DNA from: Berryella intestinalis
GTDB taxonomy: Bacteria; Actinomycetota; Coriobacteriia; Coriobacteriales; Eggerthellaceae
Length of the DNA: 64,000 nucleotides
Direction of reading: 5' to 3'
Assembly (NCBI RefSeq): GCF_000814825.1
Contig: NZ_CP009302.1
Span: forward strand, 806,001 to 870,000
Both the position numbers and the translations under genes were made by a program. The notes under the pieces are model-generated. The model was not told the DNA's origin and did no database searches. It saw nothing but the letters and a program-made list of their open reading frames with translations. Within the stretch, counting starts at the first letter, position 1; each line of letters starts with the position of its first letter. Below, piece by piece: positions 15,480 through 26,970 of the stretch.

Positions 15480-17705
15480 CTATTTGCTCGTCTCGGCAGC
15501 CCGCGCGGCGTCGAGCGTGGATGCGGGCACGGCGGCCTCGCCTCCGAACACGAACGCGCGCTTGATCTTATCGGCGTTTTTCTTCACGACCTCGTCGATG
15601 ACGAACGGATCGAAGGAGAACGCCCCTCCCTCGGAGTTCGGGCCGTCGTGGGGAACGAGCAGCATGACGCCGCCGTTCTTGCCGACGAGGGCGGCCCCGG
15701 TCAGGGCGTCCCAATACCCGTTGCCGTCAGCCAAGGCAACGCACTTGGCGCGAGACGGGTCGGCTTCGATCTGGGCGTTTGCGATCGCAGCCGAGGTCTG
15801 CCAGGCGTTGTCGCCCGCCAGGCGGGAGATATCGGCTTTCGGGATGCCCAGCGTGGAAACGAGCTTGGCCTCGGTAGAGGCGCTCACCGCGGCCGTTCCG
15901 CCCACGATGACGGCGCGGGTGTAGCCCGCGGCCTTCATGTCGGCCAGGGCCGCCTCTCCCAGGTTGCCCTCGGCGTCCGTGAGGTACACGGGCATGGTGG
16001 ACCCGAACGCCCACGGAGCGACGGACAGCGCGTCGTAGTAGCCCGCAGAGGTGGCGATAACGCAGGTCGTGGGCTTGGCCTGCGCGCGCACGCGCTTGGC
16101 GATCTCGACGGCGGTCATCTGGGCGTCCTCGCCCTGAGCGCGCTCGACGGCCACACCGAGATCCTTAACCGACTTCTCGACGCCAGCCGAGATCGCCGCC
16201 TCGCCGCCGCAGATCACGACCTTCTCGGCACCTAAGCGGCGGATTTCAGACGCGGTCTGCTCGGGAAGGCCGGTGGGGGAGGTCAGCAGGACGGGGCACC
16301 CTTCGGCGCCGGCGAGGGCCGAGGCGGCCAGCGCGTCCCAGTAACCCGACGACGTGGCCAAAACGACGGTCTTGCACGATCCGCCCGCCCAGCCCTGGGC
16401 GCTCGAGGTGATGGCCTTCATCGTGCCGAAGGCGTCATCGCCCGCAAGACGGCTCCATTGGGCCTGCTTGGGCTCGGTCATCAGGTCGTTCCACTGAGCG
16501 TCAGAAATATCGAGGGGAAGAACCGCGCGGTTGAGATCGGACGACGGCCTTCCGTGGGCCTTCCATATCAGAAGGTCGTACTTCTTCGTGCGATCGAGCA
16601 TGGAGGGATCGACCGGCTTGATGACGGCCGAGGCCTTGCCCGATTTCGGGACGTCTTTCACCCAGACGGCCCCTGCGGGGATGATGCCGGGGTTCAGCTC
16701 GGTGCCGCGCTCGATCAGGCCCGCATAGAACCCGGCGGGAAGGTCGTCGGAGATGAGCCCCTCGACGTCGGCGCGCGCGACGAGGCCTTCAGGGCCTGCC
16801 TGGATCACGGTCGCCTTGCCCGTCACCTTAGGCAGCGGCGCGACGGGGTCGTCTCCGCCCGTTTCAGACGGGTCGGTCACGCGGACGGTCGCGAAGATGC
16901 GGTCCCAGCTGCCGTCGGGATACACCGCCCACACCATCATGTCGTAGGAGTCGGGGCGCTGCAGCTTGTCGGGCGCGATGACCAGCGAGCCGTCGGGATT
17001 GACCGTCACGAAGCTGGGGTGCTGGACGCTGGTCGAGCTGTAGCGCATGTATTCGGGCAGCGGCATCTTGCCGAGAACGTTAGTGGGAGCGGGGACGTTC
17101 AAGGTTTTGCCGGCGGCCACGGTGAACACCGTGCCGGCGGGATCCATCGAATAGCTGGGCGTGAAGTAGTTGCTGAAATCATCGTCCGGGACATATCCGG
17201 GGTTCTTTCCCTCACGCAAGGTGACGTTCGACACATGGTAGTCGTACGACGGTCCGATCTTGAATTCCTTGAGGCTTTGGCGTGCCACATAGTAGTCTGC
17301 AGGAAGCTCGCTGTTCTCGATCCCCATGAACTCGAGGCGATAGGTTCCTGCAGGCAGCTTCTTCTTGCAGTGGATGCCCGTGCTGCTGGAGAGGGGCCCG
17401 TCTGTATGATCGGACTGCGTGATCTCGATGGGCTCCGGAACTTTTGCATCCTTGTCAACGACGCGGTGCAGGCGCCACTTCGCGCCTTTGAGATTACGGT
17501 TTACGATGTCGTTGTCCTTGTTCTCCAACATCACCGTGAGATCGAACGTGGTCTCGAACTGGGCTTCCTCGCTTGCCGCCGCAGGAGCTGCGGACGATCC
17601 GGAAGCGGGATCGAGGGCCCAGGCGCCCGCCGCCGGCATGCCGAGCGCCAGCCCGCAGGCCAAGACTGCCGAGCAAACCCCCTTGCTTGCATCTGACAAC
17701 TTCAT
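15480..17705 (-). CDS. Secreted protein with Rib-like domain and three cell-wall-binding repeats (CWB2)
   Basis: Exported surface protein of 741 residues. The first 31 residues form a signal peptide ending near AAGAWA. Residues of about 50-400 contain beta-rich segments, among them PSFVTVNPDGSLVIAPD and VYPDGSWDRIFATVRV, resembling Rib/YPDG-type domains. From about residue 416 to the end there are three CWB2 repeats (SRLAGDDAFGT, a middle one from AQGEDAQMT, and SRLAGDNAWQTS), each with YWDAL/YYDAL and VVICGGEAA/VIVGGTAAVS/FVFGGEAA; such triplets bind anionic wall polymers. ATG at 17705 has AAGGAAAGGAG upstream. The frame is open further upstream but the signal peptide fixes the start. Ligand or target unknown. 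Confidence 0.93.
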   Translation of the reverse strand: MKLSDASKGVCSAVLACGLALGMPAAGAWALDPASGSSAAPAAASEEAQFETTFDLTVMLENKDNDIVNRNLKGAKWRLHRVVDKDAKVPEPIEITQSDHTDGPLSSSTGIHCKKKLPAGTYRLEFMGIENSELPADYYVARQSLKEFKIGPSYDYHVSNVTLREGKNPGYVPDDDFSNYFTPSYSMDPAGTVFTVAAGKTLNVPAPTNVLGKMPLPEYMRYSSTSVQHPSFVTVNPDGSLVIAPDKLQRPDSYDMMVWAVYPDGSWDRIFATVRVTDPSETGGDDPVAPLPKVTGKATVIQAGPEGLVARADVEGLISDDLPAGFYAGLIERGTELNPGIIPAGAVWVKDVPKSGKASAVIKPVDPSMLDRTKKYDLLIWKAHGRPSSDLNRAVLPLDISDAQWNDLMTEPKQAQWSRLAGDDAFGTMKAITSSAQGWAGGSCKTVVLATSSGYWDALAASALAGAEGCPVLLTSPTGLPEQTASEIRRLGAEKVVICGGEAAISAGVEKSVKDLGVAVERAQGEDAQMTAVEIAKRVRAQAKPTTCVIATSAGYYDALSVAPWAFGSTMPVYLTDAEGNLGEAALADMKAAGYTRAVIVGGTAAVSASTEAKLVSTLGIPKADISRLAGDNAWQTSAAIANAQIEADPSRAKCVALADGNGYWDALTGAALVGKNGGVMLLVPHDGPNSEGGAFSFDPFVIDEVVKKNADKIKRAFVFGGEAAVPASTLDAARAAETSK

Positions 17706-17723
17706 GAAACTCCTTTCCTTACA

Positions 17724-17739
17724 GTTAGTTATAGCTAAC
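17724..17739. promoter_or_regulatory. Dyad at the transcription start of the CWB2 protein gene
   Basis: GTTAGTTATAGCTAAC is symmetric at 14 of 16 positions. It covers about +2 to +17 of the minus-strand transcript predicted from the promoter at 17748-17776, where a repressor would block initiation. A further GTTAG half-site is at 17759-17763, on the other side of the -10 box. Confidence 0.5.
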
Positions 17740-17747
17740 AGAAGTTG

Positions 17748-17776
17748 ATTATAGGAAAAGTTAGTCATGGTTTCAA
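17748..17776 (-). promoter_or_regulatory. Promoter of the CWB2 protein gene
   Basis: On the minus strand: TTGAAA (17776-17771), 17-base spacer, TATAAT (17753-17748). This is the most consensus-like promoter in the window. The predicted start is near 17741, giving a 35-base leader. Confidence 0.85.
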
Positions 17777-17981
17777 TAGAATCCGCCAACGGCGGCTTTG
17801 CGGCCTTCCCGTGGCTGCTCGCTTCGGAATGCTTGCGGTTTGTGCGGATGGGCGGGCGGCGCAACGACGTCCGGCGGCGAGGGGCGCCTTTTCGGTATAA
17901 TCGAGGGGATGGGAGCGAATCCCTTGTGTATTCCGGGCCTGCGGGTATCCGGTTCGTTGTTTCGCAGAGAAGGTGGATCGA

Positions 17982-18674
17982 GTGCCGCATAGCTCCGGGA
18001 CCTTGAAGAAGGCGCGATCGGAACAGGCTGACGAGGAAGTGGTCGACGCCATCTTCACCATTCCGAACGTGATCTCGTTCATCCGCCTGTGCATGGTTCC
18101 GGTGTTCCTGCTTTTGCTGTTCGGCGGAAACGACGTCGCCGCTGCGATCCTGTTCGGCATCGCCTCGGGCACCGACTTCGTCGACGGGCAGATCGCCCGC
18201 CGCACGCGCGCGGTCTCGAAGCTCGGGCAGATCCTCGATCCGGCGGTCGATCGCATCCTCATGATCACGGCGGTGCTGGGCCTGCTCGTGGTCGGGCGCA
18301 TGCCCCTGTGGATCATCGTGCTGGTTATCGTGCGCGATCTGTCCCTGTTGGCGGGCGGGGCACTGCTGCTTGCGCGGTGGCACGTCCGCGTCCCGGTCAT
18401 CTTTCCGGGCAAGGTGGCCACCACGTTTCTGTTCGCCGGGTTCGCGGGCCTGCTGCTGAACACCCCGCAGCTTCCCGGTCTGGGTGTGGTCGACGCTGCG
18501 TGGCTTCCCGGCTTGAACGCCGCTTCGGTTTCCTGGGGTATCTGGCTCGTCTATATCGGGTTGGCCATCGGTGCTGCGACCACGGTGTTCTACGTCTATG
18601 CGGGCGTCCGTGCGATCGTGTCGGCGCGCCGTGCGGGTCGCGCGGGGGGCGGCAGCGGCCCCTCCGCGTCGTGA
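17982..18674 (+). CDS. pgsA: CDP-alcohol phosphatidyltransferase (PgsA-like)
   Basis: Membrane enzyme joining CDP-diacylglycerol to an alcohol such as glycerol 3-phosphate in phospholipid synthesis. The full family signature D-x2-DG-x2-AR-x8-G-x3-D-x3-D is present (begins DFVDGQIARR, ends GQILDPAVDR), with about six hydrophobic segments in 230 residues. GTG 17982 with AGGTGG 5 bases ahead is preferred; GTG 17973 is in frame but has no room for a ribosome site. A TATAAT box at 17896-17901 can serve as the promoter. The substrate alcohol cannot be fixed by sequence reading; phosphatidylglycerophosphate synthase is the most likely. Confidence 0.88.
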   Translation: MPHSSGTLKKARSEQADEEVVDAIFTIPNVISFIRLCMVPVFLLLLFGGNDVAAAILFGIASGTDFVDGQIARRTRAVSKLGQILDPAVDRILMITAVLGLLVVGRMPLWIIVLVIVRDLSLLAGGALLLARWHVRVPVIFPGKVATTFLFAGFAGLLLNTPQLPGLGVVDAAWLPGLNAASVSWGIWLVYIGLAIGAATTVFYVYAGVRAIVSARRAGRAGGGSGPSAS

Positions 18675-18722
18675 GCTTGCGGGGGATTTGTGATGGAGCC
18701 GCGCACAATGGCGCGGCGGGGC

Positions 18723-18751
18723 TGTGAATGTTCGCGCCGATGTGGTATAAA
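18723..18751 (+). promoter_or_regulatory. Probable promoter of the rimP-nusA-infB operon
   Basis: TATAAA at 18746-18751 with TGTGAA 17 bases upstream (18723-18728). It would give a leader of about 135 bases before rimP, containing the hairpin at 18808-18838. Confidence 0.5.
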
Positions 18752-18807
18752 GATGGGGCGCTTGCTTTATCGTGAGCACGTTGCGGTGTTAAAACTTTCA
18801 TCTATTC

Positions 18808-18838
18808 GAGAAAGTGGGCTTGTCCCGCTTTCTTTTAT
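18808..18838 (+). terminator. Terminator-like hairpin in the rimP leader
   Basis: AGAAAGTGGG (18809-18818) pairs with CCCGCTTTCT (18824-18833) with one wobble pair and a 5-base loop; TTTTATT follows. It lies after the promoter-like box at 18746-18751 and 53 bases before rimP, which would fit transcription attenuation. It could instead simply end the pgsA transcript. Confidence 0.65.
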
Positions 18839-18890
18839 TGTGGGAGTGAAAACCGCGATGCGGATACCGAACAAGGAGGGAGGAGGCTGC

Positions 18891-19361
18891 ATGCTCACCG
18901 CGAAGGAACAGCAGCTGCTGGGCGCTTTGGAGCCCAAGGCGGCCGAAGAGGGCGTCGAGATCGTGACGGTCGACGTCATCGGCTCGCGCAAGTCTCCCAC
19001 CATCCGCGTCTACATCGACACCCCCGAGGGAGTGAGCTTCGACCAGCTCTCTTCGTCTCAGGTGTGGATAAACGAGATCATGGACCGCCTCGACCCCTTC
19101 CCGGGGGCCTACATGCTCGAAGTGTCTTCCCCGGGCGTCGACCGACCGCTGCGCACGCCGCAGCACTTTTCGGACCACGTGGGGCAGAAGGCCAGCATCA
19201 AGACCTCGGAACCGATCGAGGGCCGTTCGAGCTTCATCGGCACGATCGTTTCGGCCGATGGAGACGGGGTGGCCGTCGAATGCGGCGAAGCGCAGGTATT
19301 CATTCCGTACACCCAGATGAAACGCGCCCACCTCAAGGGCGAAATCGATTTCAGTTCGTAG
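18891..19361 (+). CDS. rimP: Ribosome maturation factor RimP
   Basis: Assists maturation of the 30S subunit. 156 residues, with the family's N-terminal alpha/beta domain (VEIVTVDVIGSRKSPTIRVYID), the hallmark YMLEVSSPGVDRPL at about residues 76-89, and a C-terminal SH3-like domain (FIGTIVSADGDGVAVECG...FIPYTQMKRAHL). ATG 18891 is preceded by GGAGGGAGGAGG. First gene of the classical rimP-nusA-ylxR-infB-rbfA order; nusA follows after 15 bases. Confidence 0.96.
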   Translation: MLTAKEQQLLGALEPKAAEEGVEIVTVDVIGSRKSPTIRVYIDTPEGVSFDQLSSSQVWINEIMDRLDPFPGAYMLEVSSPGVDRPLRTPQHFSDHVGQKASIKTSEPIEGRSSFIGTIVSADGDGVAVECGEAQVFIPYTQMKRAHLKGEIDFSS

Positions 19362-19376
19362 AAAGGACAGGCAAAC

Positions 19377-20471
19377 GTGGCATCAGAATTGATCGAAGCC
19401 CTCCAATCGCTGGCGCACGAGCGCAAGATCGACGAGTTCTACCTCATCGAGCGTTTGGAAGAGTCCCTTGCCCGCAGCTACCAGCATATCCTCGACCTCG
19501 AATGGGACGCCCGCGTCACCATCGACCGACAGACCGGGCGCATCTACGTCTACGAGCTGGTTCCCACCGGTGAGATGGACGAAGAGGGCAACTGGACCGA
19601 GTTCGACGAGCGCGACGTCACGCCCGACGACGTGAGCCGCATCGCGGCGCAAAACGCCAAGAGCGTGATCGCGTCCATCGTGCGCGACGCGGGTCGCCAG
19701 TCCATCTACGAAGAGTTCTCCCAGCGCGTGGGCGACCTGGTGACGGGCACGGTGCTTCAGGGAACCCCCGACTTCACCATCATCAAGATCCGCGACGGCA
19801 TCGAGGCCGAGCTTCCCCATTTCGACCTCGAGCGCAACCCCGGCGAGTCGAACGAGCGCCCCAAGGGCGAGCATTACCGCCACAACCAGCGCCTCAAGGT
19901 GCTGATCGTCGACGTGCGCAACCCCGCGAACCAGGCGCCGCGCACCCGAGGCGACCAGGCGCGTCCCTCCATCGTGGTCAGCCGCACCCATCCCGACCTC
20001 ATCCGCCGTCTGTTCGAGATCGAGGTTCCCGAGATCTACGACGGGCTGGTCGAGATCAAGTCCATCGCCCGCGAGCCGGGCGTGCGCTCGAAGATCGCCG
20101 TGTTCTCGCGCGAGAACAACCTCGATCCGGTCGGCGCATGCGTCGGACCGAAGGGCAGCCGCGTGCGCATGGTGGTCGAGGAGCTGCACAACGAGCGCGT
20201 CGACGTCATCCAGTGGAGCGAGGATCCCGCCCGCTACGTCGCGCAGGCGCTTTCCCCGGCGCGCGTGACCTCGGTGACGGTCGACACGGACAAGCAGTAC
20301 GCCACCGTGGTGGTTCCCGACGACCAGCTGTCGCTGGCCATCGGCAAGGAGGGTCAGAACGCCCGTTTGGCCGCCCGCCTTACCGGATGGCACATCGACA
20401 TCAAGTCCTCGTCGTTTTCCACCGAATCCCTCGGCGGCGACGACCTGCTGATCGACCCGGCGGGCAAGTAG
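19377..20471 (+). CDS. nusA: Transcription termination/antitermination protein NusA
   Basis: Binds RNA polymerase and nascent RNA, modulating pausing, termination and antitermination. 364 residues: N-terminal polymerase-binding domain (to about 125), S1 domain (about 135-200), and two KH domains (first with [19 protein letters not shown], second with [20 protein letters not shown]). No C-terminal acidic repeats, as in other Gram-positive NusA proteins. GTG 19377 with AAAGGA upstream. It overlaps nothing; ylxR starts 8 bases after the stop. Confidence 0.97.
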   Translation: MASELIEALQSLAHERKIDEFYLIERLEESLARSYQHILDLEWDARVTIDRQTGRIYVYELVPTGEMDEEGNWTEFDERDVTPDDVSRIAAQNAKSVIASIVRDAGRQSIYEEFSQRVGDLVTGTVLQGTPDFTIIKIRDGIEAELPHFDLERNPGESNERPKGEHYRHNQRLKVLIVDVRNPANQAPRTRGDQARPSIVVSRTHPDLIRRLFEIEVPEIYDGLVEIKSIAREPGVRSKIAVFSRENNLDPVGACVGPKGSRVRMVVEELHNERVDVIQWSEDPARYVAQALSPARVTSVTVDTDKQYATVVVPDDQLSLAIGKEGQNARLAARLTGWHIDIKSSSFSTESLGGDDLLIDPAGK

Positions 20472-20479
20472 GTTCGATC

Positions 20480-20773
20480 ATGGCAGCCCGTCCCCAGGAA
20501 AAGCCCAAGCGCCAGCGCACCTGCATCGGGTGCGGCGCGACGTCGGACAAGACCGCGCTTCTGCGCATCGTGCGCACGTCGGATGGAGCCGCGCAGGTCG
20601 ATCCGAAGGGCCGCATGGCGGGGAGGGGCGCGTACGTGTGCTCGCAGGAATGCTTCGAGAAGGCGGCAAGGACCTCCAAACTGCAGCGGGCATTGAAGAT
20701 GAAGATTGACGACGATCAAGTGATAAGCATTGCGGCGCAGGTTTCGAGCGCCTTTGCCGATGCCCAAGCGTAA
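20480..20773 (+). CDS. ylxR: YlxR/RnpM-family RNA-binding protein
   Basis: Small basic protein always found between nusA and infB; in other bacteria it has been linked to RNase P and nucleoid functions. 97 residues with the family's RTCIGCG...LLRIVR...VDPKGRMAGRGAYVCSQECF signature, four of its residues being cysteines (CxxC near residues 15-18 and C..C near 54-58). ATG 20480 with weak AGTAGG upstream, so translation may be coupled to nusA. infB starts 11 bases downstream. Confidence 0.93.
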   Translation: MAARPQEKPKRQRTCIGCGATSDKTALLRIVRTSDGAAQVDPKGRMAGRGAYVCSQECFEKAARTSKLQRALKMKIDDDQVISIAAQVSSAFADAQA

Positions 20774-20784
20774 AGGAGTGGTTT

Positions 20785-23532
<2,748 letters not shown>

Positions 23533-23608
23533 GGCCCGCTTCGCTCAGGCAATGCACCGTTGCGGGCGCTGGGATGTTCCGGCGCCCGCTTTCAAGTTAG
23601 GAGGCGCT

Positions 23609-23974
23609 ATGAAACAGGGATCGTCTAGCCGGCGCGTGAACGAACAGGCGCGCCAGGTCATCGCCGAGATCCTCATGTTCGAGGTTGCCGACCCGCGCTT
23701 GGCGCTGGTCACCATCACCGACTGCGAGGTGAGCTTCGACCGCTCGGTGTGCAACGTGTACTACTCGGCCGACAAGGGCCGCTACGACGAGGTGGCCAAG
23801 GCCCTGAAAGCGGCCTCGGGGCGCATCCGCACGCAGATGGGCAAGAAGCTCACCTGGCGCGTGGCCCCCGAGCTGCGCTTCTTCGTGGATAAAAGCGTTG
23901 ATCAGGCTGAACGCATCGCGATCGCCCTGAAAAACGAGCGCGACCGCCGCGCGAGCGATGCGCGGGAAGACTAA
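23609..23974 (+). CDS. rbfA: Ribosome-binding factor A
   Basis: Late 30S-subunit assembly factor. 121 residues forming a type II KH fold: SRRVNEQARQVIAEILM at the N-terminus, DPRLALVTITDCEVSFDRSV, and ALKAASGRIRTQMGKKLTWR...LRFFVDKSVDQAERI. ATG 23609 follows AGGAGGCGCT. The 76-base gap after infB carries no obvious terminator. nrnA begins one base after the stop. Confidence 0.96.
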   Translation: MKQGSSSRRVNEQARQVIAEILMFEVADPRLALVTITDCEVSFDRSVCNVYYSADKGRYDEVAKALKAASGRIRTQMGKKLTWRVAPELRFFVDKSVDQAERIAIALKNERDRRASDARED

Positions 23975-23975
23975 C

Positions 23976-24974
23976 ATGCCCGCCATCACGCCCCAGACGA
24001 ACGCCTCGCTGGAAGACATCGTCTCTAAGCTGCGCGCGGGCGACGACTTCGTGATCACCGGGCACGTGAGCCCGGACGGCGACTGTTTGGGCTCTCAGCT
24101 CGCGCTCGCCCATACGCTGCGCCAGATGGGCAAGCGCGCCGTTTGCGTTCTGGCGAAAGACGATCCGCTCGATCGTCCGTTCTCGCTGCTCCCCGGCGCC
24201 TCCGACATGGTTCCCGCGGCGCTTTACGAAGGGGCCTGCGGCGTGTTCGTGGCCGTGGACGTCCCCACCGTCGAGCGCATCGGCGACGCGGCCCGCCTGC
24301 TGGAACGGGCGGGGCTTTCCATCACGGTGGACCACCACGCCGTCGACACGACCATGACCGACCTCGTGCACGTCGAGCCCGCGGCTCCCGCCACCGCGCT
24401 CATGGTGTGGGAGATGTGCCTGCAGCTCGTCGGGCGCCCGACGAGCGAGGCGGCGCTGTGCGCCTACGCGGGGCTCGCCACCGATACGGGGTGCTTCCAG
24501 TTCCAAAACGCCGACGCCTCGGCGTTTTCGGGGGCGCTTTCCATGGTCGAGCACGGGGCGGACCCCGCCCTCGTCGCGCGCGAGTTCTTCCAGTACCGCA
24601 CGCTCGCCTCGATGCGCCTCGAAGCTCTCGCGATCGAGCGCGCGGTGTTCTCGTGCGAGGGTCGCTGCGTGGTCAGCTTCGTGTCGGCGGCCGATATGGA
24701 GCGCCTCGGCGCCGTGAAGGCCGACACCGAGCCTTTGGTCGACGCCCTGCGCAAGATCGCGGGTGTGGAGGTTGCCGTCATGCTGCGCGAGCAGGACGGT
24801 TCGGTGCGCGGGAGCGCGCGGGCGAAGGATGCGGCCGACGTGTCGGTCCTCGCGCGCGGGTTCGGCGGCGGCGGGCATACCGCGGCGGCGGGCTTCACCG
24901 TCGAAGACACGCTGGAAGGCGCCCTCGACCAGGTGCTGGCCCGTATCGACGCGCTGTACGGCGCGTCCGCGTAA
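23976..24974 (+). CDS. nrnA: DHH-family nanoRNase / pAp phosphatase
   Basis: Degrades very short RNAs and removes the 3' phosphate of pAp, a by-product of sulfur metabolism. 332 residues: DHH domain with GHVSPDGDCLGSQ (metal site), VDVPT, VDHHAVDT (the DHH triad) and GLATDTGCFQF; C-terminal DHHA1 domain with ARGFGGGGHTAAAGF. ATG 23976 lies right after the rbfA stop; an in-frame ATG at 23958 overlaps rbfA and has no better ribosome site. Position between rbfA and truB is common in Gram-positive bacteria. Confidence 0.94.
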   Translation: MPAITPQTNASLEDIVSKLRAGDDFVITGHVSPDGDCLGSQLALAHTLRQMGKRAVCVLAKDDPLDRPFSLLPGASDMVPAALYEGACGVFVAVDVPTVERIGDAARLLERAGLSITVDHHAVDTTMTDLVHVEPAAPATALMVWEMCLQLVGRPTSEAALCAYAGLATDTGCFQFQNADASAFSGALSMVEHGADPALVAREFFQYRTLASMRLEALAIERAVFSCEGRCVVSFVSAADMERLGAVKADTEPLVDALRKIAGVEVAVMLREQDGSVRGSARAKDAADVSVLARGFGGGGHTAAAGFTVEDTLEGALDQVLARIDALYGASA

Positions 24975-24990
24975 GGAGGGTCGATACGAC

Positions 24991-25992
24991 GTGAAGCGCG
25001 CCGCGACCGATTACTCGCTTCTGGTGGCCGTCGACAAGCCCCAGGGGATGTCCTCCCATGACGTGGTGAACCGGTGCCGCCGCATCTTCGGCGAGAAGCG
25101 CGTCGGGCACACCGGAACGCTCGATCCTCTGGCAACGGGGGTCCTGCCGATATGCATCGGCCCGGCGACGAGGCTCGACAGGTTCATGGTGGGCCACGAC
25201 AAGTCCTACGACGTGCGCATCGCCTTCGGGTACGAGACCTCAACCGACGATCGCGAGGGGGAGCCGACCGTCGTGTGCCCCGTATCGGCGCGGCTCTCGT
25301 CGGAGTCGTTCGCCCGCCGTGTCCTGGAGACTCAGGTCGGCCCCCAAATGCAGGTGCCGCCCCAGTACAGCGCCGTGAAGATCGACGGCAAGCCGGCCTA
25401 CGCGCGGGCGCGCGCCGGCGCCGAGGTGGAGCTTGCGGCGCGCGCGGTGGAGGTGTACGCGGCCGATCTTCTGGGGATATCCCACGACGATGAGACCGAC
25501 CTCGTGTTCTGGGACGTGCGCTTCTCGGTGTCGAAGGGCACCTACATCCGCTCGCTCGCCCGATCGGTGGGGCGCGTCGCCCAGTGCCCGGCGCACGTGT
25601 TCGAGCTGCGGCGCATCCAGGCGGGCTCGATTCGGCTCGAAGACTGCGTGACGCTCGATCGGTTGGAAGATGTCCGGGAGCGGGCCGCCCTCGATCCGGT
25701 CGCGGTCCTGGGATATCGGTTCGCCTTCGCCGACGATCGGGAGTCCCTCGTGCGCAACGGGGGGCGCTTCGCCGCGCGCGACCTCGAGCTGTTCGATCTC
25801 GCCCCGCGCCCGATCCTCGAAGCGGGTTCGCTGTGCTCCTCGGCGTTCGAACCCAGCTGCAAGCGGCCCGAGCCCGGCGAGGTCGTCGCGCTGGTTGCGC
25901 GCGGGTCGCTGATCGCCTTGTACGAATTCGATTCGGATCGCGGCTGCTGGAAATCGTGCTGCGGCTTTTCTGTGGGGGTATCGCGTGGCTGA
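24991..25992 (+). CDS. truB: tRNA pseudouridine-55 synthase TruB
   Basis: Makes pseudouridine 55 in the T loop of tRNAs. 333 residues. The catalytic motif GHTGTLDPLATGVL (catalytic Asp near residue 43), KSYDVRIAFGYET, QVPPQYSAVKIDGKPAYARAR and KGTYIRSLARSVG are all present. A C-terminal PUA-like part follows but is weakly conserved, ending in a Cys-containing stretch. GTG 24991 with AAGGAGGG upstream. It overlaps ribF by 8 bases, indicating translational coupling. Confidence 0.96.
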   Translation: MKRAATDYSLLVAVDKPQGMSSHDVVNRCRRIFGEKRVGHTGTLDPLATGVLPICIGPATRLDRFMVGHDKSYDVRIAFGYETSTDDREGEPTVVCPVSARLSSESFARRVLETQVGPQMQVPPQYSAVKIDGKPAYARARAGAEVELAARAVEVYAADLLGISHDDETDLVFWDVRFSVSKGTYIRSLARSVGRVAQCPAHVFELRRIQAGSIRLEDCVTLDRLEDVRERAALDPVAVLGYRFAFADDRESLVRNGGRFAARDLELFDLAPRPILEAGSLCSSAFEPSCKRPEPGEVVALVARGSLIALYEFDSDRGCWKSCCGFSVGVSRG

Positions 25993-26911
25993 GATCATGT
26001 TCGTGGGCGACGAGGGGTTCGACCCGCGCGTCCTTTCCGGCGCCACCTGCGCGTTCGGCGTCTTCGACGGTGTGCATTCGGCGCATCGGTTCCTTATAGA
26101 CCAGGCGCGCTCCGATGCCCGCGAGCGGCAGACGCGGGCCGTCGCGCTGACGTTCGACATCGATCCCGACGAGCTGTTTCGCGCAGACAGCCTGAGAAAG
26201 CTCATGTCGAACGAAGACCGCCTGCGCGAGCTTTCCGAGACGGGCGTCGATGCGGTGGTGGCGTTCAGGTTCTCGCGGGCCTTCGCGTCGCTGTCCCCCG
26301 AGGCGTTTTTGGAGCGGGCCTTTGCCGGCCGCGTCCCGTCGTGCATCCATGTGGGGCAGAACTTCCATTTCGGGTCGAAGGCGTCGGGCGGCATCGCCGA
26401 GCTGACGGCGTGGGGGAGCGCCCACGGGATGACGGTGCGCGCCCACGACCTGCTCAGCCTCGCCGATATGCCCGTTTCGGCCACCCGTATCCGCGCCCTT
26501 CTGCAACGCGGCGCGATCGGCGAGGCCAACCAGCTTCTGGGCAGGCGCTTCAGGATCCGCGGGCGCGTGCTTCCCGGAAGGGGGGAGGGGCGCGACATGG
26601 GGTTCCGTACCGCCAACCTGGTGGTCCCCCAGGAAAACCGCGTGCTGGCCGACGGCGTGTACGGGGCGTACGCCCATGTGAGGGGCGCCACCTACAAAGC
26701 GGCGGTGTCGGTGGGGGTCTCGCTGGTTTTCCGCGACGAGGCGACGGCCACGTGCGAGGTCCATCTGCTCGACTTCTCGGGCGATATCTACGACGAGGAG
26801 ATCGCGGTCGACTTCGACACGCGGATCCGCCCCATGATCGAATTCGACTCGGTCGAGGAGCTGATCGAAACCGTGAAGTCGAACATCGAGTGGATCCGAA
26901 AGAACCTGTAG
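25985..26911 (+). CDS. ribF: Bifunctional riboflavin kinase/FAD synthetase with altered motifs
   Basis: Phosphorylates riboflavin to FMN and adenylates it to FAD. 308 residues. The N-terminal nucleotidyltransferase domain has FGVFDGVHSAH (residues 24-34), where the usual HxGH is HSAH, followed by TFDIDPDELF and VSATRIRALL. The C-terminal kinase domain has GFRTANL (residues 206-212), where the usual PTAN motif is RTAN, then VYGAYAHV and HLLDFSGDIYDEEI. Thr209 and Asn211 are kept. Start is GTG 25985, overlapping truB. Gene order truB-ribF is standard, so identity is firm although the two motifs deviate. Confidence 0.93.
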   Translation: MAEIMFVGDEGFDPRVLSGATCAFGVFDGVHSAHRFLIDQARSDARERQTRAVALTFDIDPDELFRADSLRKLMSNEDRLRELSETGVDAVVAFRFSRAFASLSPEAFLERAFAGRVPSCIHVGQNFHFGSKASGGIAELTAWGSAHGMTVRAHDLLSLADMPVSATRIRALLQRGAIGEANQLLGRRFRIRGRVLPGRGEGRDMGFRTANLVVPQENRVLADGVYGAYAHVRGATYKAAVSVGVSLVFRDEATATCEVHLLDFSGDIYDEEIAVDFDTRIRPMIEFDSVEELIETVKSNIEWIRKNL

Positions 26912-26970
26912 CGGCGAGGGGAATCTGCATCGAGCGGTATAAAACCGCCGAAATACGCTTACTTTTGAGG

